Of a stretch of DNA of 64,000 nucleotides, positions 60,954-64,000 are shown one piece after another. The notes beneath the pieces are model-generated. The model searched no databases. It was not told where the DNA came from and was given only the letters and a program-made list of their open reading frames with translations. The stretch comes from JAJDZL01 sp965220665 (lineage in GTDB: Bacteria > Pseudomonadota > Gammaproteobacteria > Arenicellales > JAJDZL01): contig CBDCQQ010000004.1 in assembly GCA_965220665.1 (NCBI GenBank), forward strand, positions 682,001 through 746,000, read 5' to 3'. Positions within the stretch are counted from its first letter, which is position 1; each line of letters begins with the position of its first letter. A program made the translations under genes and the position numbers.

Positions 60954-62225
60954 TCAGTGAGAAAATGCGAATGCGCCGCTGCCCTTTTCATCCAACAGTG
61001 CACCAGTCTCAAATCGTTCAAGACTCAGTGCTTTGTTCAGTTCATGCGGTTCATCATTTGCAATAGTATGGGCAAAACACCATCCGGACCCCGGGGTCGC
61101 TTTAAAGCCACCATAACACCACCCACCGTTCAGGTACATTCCATCAATCGGCAACTTGCCAATGATCGGGCTTCCGTCCATTGACATGTCCATAACACCG
61201 CCCCAGGTACGCATGAGACGAACGCGCCGCAGACAGGGAAACAGGGTCAGGACTGACTGGACAACATACTCAATTCTCGGCAGATTACCGCGTTGAGCGT
61301 ATGAATTGTAAAAGTCGAGATCACCGCCAAACAGCACCTCACCCTTGTCAGTCTGGTTGACATAAACATGCGAAGCACCAGATGTCACCACTGTGTGAAT
61401 AATTGGTTTGAGTGGTTCAGTCACCATTGCCTGCAGCACGTGAGATTCGATCGGCAGTTTAAGTCCTACCATAGCGGTTAGTCGACTGGAATTTCCAGCT
61501 ACTGCCAAGCCAACCTTTGGAGCATCAATCAACCCTCGGTTTGTGTCAACACCAACCACACGGTTATTCTTAACGCGTATCCCGGAGACTTCACAGTTCT
61601 GAATAATATCGACTCCGAGCGCATCAGCACCTCGGGCATATCCCCAGGCAACCGCATCGTGTCGTGCAGTACCTCCTCGTTCCTGCAACAGCCCACCAAA
61701 TATTGGATAACGAGTTGTTTGAGAACAATCGAGGTGCGGCACCATCTGTCGAATCTGATCAGGCAACAACAGTTCGGCATCAATTCCATTTAGCCGCATT
61801 GCATTTCCGCGAATCGCGAAAGACTCCATTTCAGAATCACTGTGTGCCAGGTTCAGCACACCACGCTGACTGAACATGACGTTGTAGTTCAGGTCTTTCG
61901 ATAGCCCTTCCCACAGCTTGAGTGAATGCTCGTAAAAATTGGCGTTGCCATCCAGCATGTAATTGGATCGTACGATTGTGGTATTGCGTCCGGTATTGCC
62001 GCCGCCCAACCATCCCTTTTCCAATACCGCGATTTTTTTGACACCATGCAGTTTGGCCAGATAGTAAGCAGTTGCCAAACCGTGACCGCCGGCACCAACA
62101 ATGATGACATCGTAAGACTTTTGCGGCTCTGGATCGCGCCAGGCCCGCGGCCATTTGCGATGGTTCGACAGCGCATTTCGAAACAGGGAGAAACCGGAAT
62201 AACGTTTAAACGGAGATTTGGCCAT
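60954..62225 (-). CDS. soxB: Sarcosine oxidase beta subunit
   Basis: The 423-residue flavoprotein carries DVIIVGAGGHGLATAYYLAK (about residues 39-58) and the SoxB covalent-FMN histidine at about H189 in ERGGTARHDAVAWGYARG. WGGVMDMSMDGSPIIGKLPI and GWCYGGFKATPGSGW form the C-terminal flavin site. It oxidises sarcosine to the imine of glycine in the cytoplasm, passing the methyl carbon to SoxA. Its start lies 20 bases inside the end of mutT, so the sox genes are directly attached to a housekeeping operon. Confidence 0.95.
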   Translation of the reverse strand: MAKSPFKRYSGFSLFRNALSNHRKWPRAWRDPEPQKSYDVIIVGAGGHGLATAYYLAKLHGVKKIAVLEKGWLGGGNTGRNTTIVRSNYMLDGNANFYEHSLKLWEGLSKDLNYNVMFSQRGVLNLAHSDSEMESFAIRGNAMRLNGIDAELLLPDQIRQMVPHLDCSQTTRYPIFGGLLQERGGTARHDAVAWGYARGADALGVDIIQNCEVSGIRVKNNRVVGVDTNRGLIDAPKVGLAVAGNSSRLTAMVGLKLPIESHVLQAMVTEPLKPIIHTVVTSGASHVYVNQTDKGEVLFGGDLDFYNSYAQRGNLPRIEYVVQSVLTLFPCLRRVRLMRTWGGVMDMSMDGSPIIGKLPIDGMYLNGGWCYGGFKATPGSGWCFAHTIANDEPHELNKALSLERFETGALLDEKGSGAFAFSH

Positions 62226-62661
62226 CTGCAGTCTGCCTGTTCAAGTTCTTCAGTTGTTCAATGATTCTAACGTTTGGTGCAAGCATGTCAAACCTGCCTA
62301 AGTCGTCGATTTCCACCCAGCGTAATTCCTGCTGCTCAAGACTGTTTGGTTCTCCAGAATAGTGATCCACCAGTCGAAAATCAAGCTTCACTTTTCGGTC
62401 GGGATAATCATAGTCAAAACTGTCAAAGTGCGTAGAGGAAATTACCACGATTCCAATCTCTTCATCGAGTTCCCTTTTCAATGCATCTGACACCGATTCG
62501 CCATTTTGAATCTTCCCCCCTGGAAACTCCCACTTCCCAAAATACTGATCTCGCAAGGTCCGGCAGCCAATGAGTACGCGTTGTCGGGAATCAAGTACCA
62601 GACCAACTGCAACGCGGATTCTATCAGGTTCGATATTCGGCATTGATGCGAATGTACTCAT
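62206..62661 (-). CDS. mutT: 8-oxo-dGTP diphosphatase (Nudix hydrolase)
   Basis: The product of about 150 residues has the Nudix box GGKIQNGESVSDALKRELDE with EIGI (about residues 48-71), fitting Gx5Ex7REUxEExGU with L or I as U. WEFPGGKI just before it is the MutT form. MutT removes oxidised GTP and dGTP from the nucleotide pool. Two starts are possible: ATG 62661 (38-base overlap with argJ) or ATG 62643 (20-base overlap, closer to the usual MutT N-terminus). The argJ-mutT link is known from several gammaproteobacteria. Confidence 0.92.
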   Translation of the reverse strand: MSTFASMPNIEPDRIRVAVGLVLDSRQRVLIGCRTLRDQYFGKWEFPGGKIQNGESVSDALKRELDEEIGIVVISSTHFDSFDYDYPDRKVKLDFRLVDHYSGEPNSLEQQELRWVEIDDLGRFDMLAPNVRIIEQLKNLNRQTADGQISV

Positions 62662-63874
62662 AACTGAGATCGGTCGTCCAAACGGTTGCCGACTGCCCTA
62701 ACTGGTCATATCCAAGATCAATACTGATTGAAATATCTGCGTCTTTCATCACCGCGGCCGCATCCGCTTCCTGGTAATCGGGGTTCAACCTACCATCTGA
62801 CATCACCAAGACACCATTGATGGCAATATTGACACGGTCCAAGCATAAATTTTCAACTGGTGCACGGCCGATGGCTGCATAGATTCGTCCCCAATTGGGG
62901 TCTGAAGCATGGAGCGCGGTTTTCACCAGGGGTGAATTAGCCACGGTTTTGGCAATCGCGCTACAGTCTGATTGGGACTTACCGCCCGCAACACGAATAG
63001 CTATGAATTTGGACGCACCTTCACCGTCTCTGACGATAGCCTGGGCAAGCTGTGTTGCGACCTCGCGCACTGAATCAGTAAACAGTTTCTTCACGTGTAA
63101 ATCAGAGTGTTCACTGATTTCAACACCGGATTCGGCAGTGGCAATGAGAATACACGCGTCATTGGTGGAAGTATCGCCGTCAACTGTAATGCGATTGAAG
63201 CTTTCATCAACCGCACTCTCAAGAACAGTCTGCAGATAAACGGGATCAACCTTGGCATCGGTGGCAAGAAACGCCAGCATGGTTGCCATGTTCGGCTCAA
63301 TCATCCCAGATCCTTTTGCAATTCCGGAAATTACGACACGTTCTCCACCATTCAGCTCAATTGCTCTCGATGCCGCTTTCGGAACAGTATCCGTCGTCAT
63401 AATGCTCCGGGACGCTGCCGCCCAATTGTCTCGACAGAGTGTGGCAATACATTCACCTAGGTGAGTAGAAAACTTCTTAAGTGGCAGACGCTCCCCAATT
63501 ACACCGGTCGAAAAAGGAAGAACAGCATCTTTGGCAATATTCAATTCGGTAGCTACCATGTCGCAGATTGCCAAACAGTCTTCTATTCCTTGGGTGCCTA
63601 GTCCTGCATTGGCATTGCCGCTATTGATTACAAGAGCACGATTCGCACCGGATTGTCGCGCTCCAGCGGAATTGAGATGTTCAATCGCGACTTCAACCGG
63701 TGCCGCTCGGGCCTTGTTTTGAGTGAATACACCAGCAATGGTCGCTGTCTCCGGTACTGCGAAGACAACCAGATCTTCGCCTGACGACTTACGGATTCCA
63801 GCGTCCGCAGCACCTATCCTGATACCTGGCACTGGCGGAATTGAAGACGGTGACGTCAGATTAACTGCCATCAT
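62624..63874 (-). CDS. argJ: Bifunctional ornithine acetyltransferase/N-acetylglutamate synthase
   Basis: The 416-residue protein is ArgJ. The autoprocessing site is KGSGMIEPNMATML, with the nucleophilic threonine at about T198 after A197. NSGNANAGLGTQG (about residues 85-97) and DPNWGRIYAAIGRAP near residue 325 are family marks. It cycles the acetyl group between ornithine and glutamate in arginine synthesis. The two ATG codons at the start follow the secA stop without a gap (TGAATGATG). Confidence 0.96.
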   Translation of the reverse strand: MMAVNLTSPSSIPPVPGIRIGAADAGIRKSSGEDLVVFAVPETATIAGVFTQNKARAAPVEVAIEHLNSAGARQSGANRALVINSGNANAGLGTQGIEDCLAICDMVATELNIAKDAVLPFSTGVIGERLPLKKFSTHLGECIATLCRDNWAAASRSIMTTDTVPKAASRAIELNGGERVVISGIAKGSGMIEPNMATMLAFLATDAKVDPVYLQTVLESAVDESFNRITVDGDTSTNDACILIATAESGVEISEHSDLHVKKLFTDSVREVATQLAQAIVRDGEGASKFIAIRVAGGKSQSDCSAIAKTVANSPLVKTALHASDPNWGRIYAAIGRAPVENLCLDRVNIAINGVLVMSDGRLNPDYQEADAAAVMKDADISISIDLGYDQLGQSATVWTTDLSYEYIRINAEYRT

Positions 63875-64000
63875 TCAGGCAGCCGCTCCGCAACATCGTT
63901 TGTATTTTTTTCCTGAACCGCATGGACAGAGTTCATTTCGTCCAACTTTCCGCTCTTCCCGGATGAACGTGGTTACTTCTGACTGTCGCTTTGGAACGGC
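63875..64000 (-). CDS. secA: SecA C-terminus (gene runs off the window)
   Basis: The last 41 codons read REERKVGRNELCPCGSGKKY followed by KRCCGAAA and a stop. This is the SEC-C zinc motif (C-x-C-x8-C-C) that ends SecA and binds zinc for SecB contact. The preprotein translocase ATPase body lies beyond the right edge. The fourth ligand is C, where E. coli has H; both forms occur. The stop codon abuts the argJ start. Confidence 0.93.
   Translation of the reverse strand, partial: AVPKRQSEVTTFIREERKVGRNELCPCGSGKKYKRCCGAAA

Overview
The window looks like a chromosomal segment of a gammaproteobacterium that lives on methylated amines, amino acids and C1 compounds. The taxonomic guess rests on the end of secA followed directly by argJ and mutT, the order common in gammaproteobacteria, and on an oligoribonuclease gene. 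It is an inference and not proof. The background is AT-rich and loosely packed. It carries many insertion-sequence scars and several genes broken by stops, which suggests ongoing gene loss, as in a host-associated or bottlenecked lineage.

Layout. 0.3-1.8 kb: AbiE-type toxin-antitoxin pair. 1.9-3.7 kb: fhcD and fhcC of tetrahydromethanopterin (H4MPT)-linked C1 oxidation, without fhcA/B in view. 3.7-4.9 kb: IS1595-type scar and a promoter. 4.9-6.7 kb: branched-chain aminotransferase and a secreted HNH-type nuclease. 6.8-14.4 kb (minus strand): an amine oxidase-like flavoprotein, an MttB-family methyltransferase, NnrU, and a full glycine betaine/proline ABC transporter (proV-proW-proX). 14.9-15.9 kb: IS110 scar, higA with a decayed higB, and tRNA-Lys. 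16.4-19.9 kb: two-subunit aconitase X, oligoribonuclease and an ornithine cyclodeaminase-family reductase, together a plausible cis-3-hydroxyproline to proline route. 20.2-22.4 kb: class III aminotransferase and a fatty acid hydroxylase-family protein. 22.4-31.7 kb: a molybdenum hydroxylase cluster (coxG-S-L-M-D-E, two XdhC-family genes and a molybdopterin-nucleotidyltransferase) with the form II CoxL signature. 32-35 kb: Uma2-like nuclease and an IS110 element with a possible bridge RNA. 35.4-39.0 kb: a second betaine-type transporter (proX-proV-proW). 39-41.6 kb: IS1595 scar, GNAT acetyltransferase and an aminotransferase broken by two stops.

42-49 kb is a three-level nest. A 2.8 kb GC-rich IS21-family element sits inside the transposase of a second IS. 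That IS sits, with 16-bp inverted repeats and a 5-bp target duplication, inside a gene for an AAA-ATPase/PD-(D/E)XK protein. Removing both insertions restores each reading frame. 49-56.9 kb: AlbA_2/ATPase-like protein, amidotransferase, HAD hydrolase, ferredoxin reductase, NnrS, an NnrU scrap and a methyltransferase split by one amber codon. 57-64 kb (minus strand): secA (3' end)-argJ-mutT-soxB-soxD-soxA-soxG.

How it fits together (inference): two ABC systems import betaine-like solutes. MttB-family and possibly Rieske/ferredoxin-type demethylation strip methyl groups. Heterotetrameric sarcosine oxidase finishes the path to glycine, feeding C1 units to folate, while Fhc proteins handle H4MPT-bound C1 units. 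Hydroxyproline, branched-chain amino acids and amino donors are handled by the other enzymes. No one-component metabolic transcription regulator was recognised anywhere in the window.
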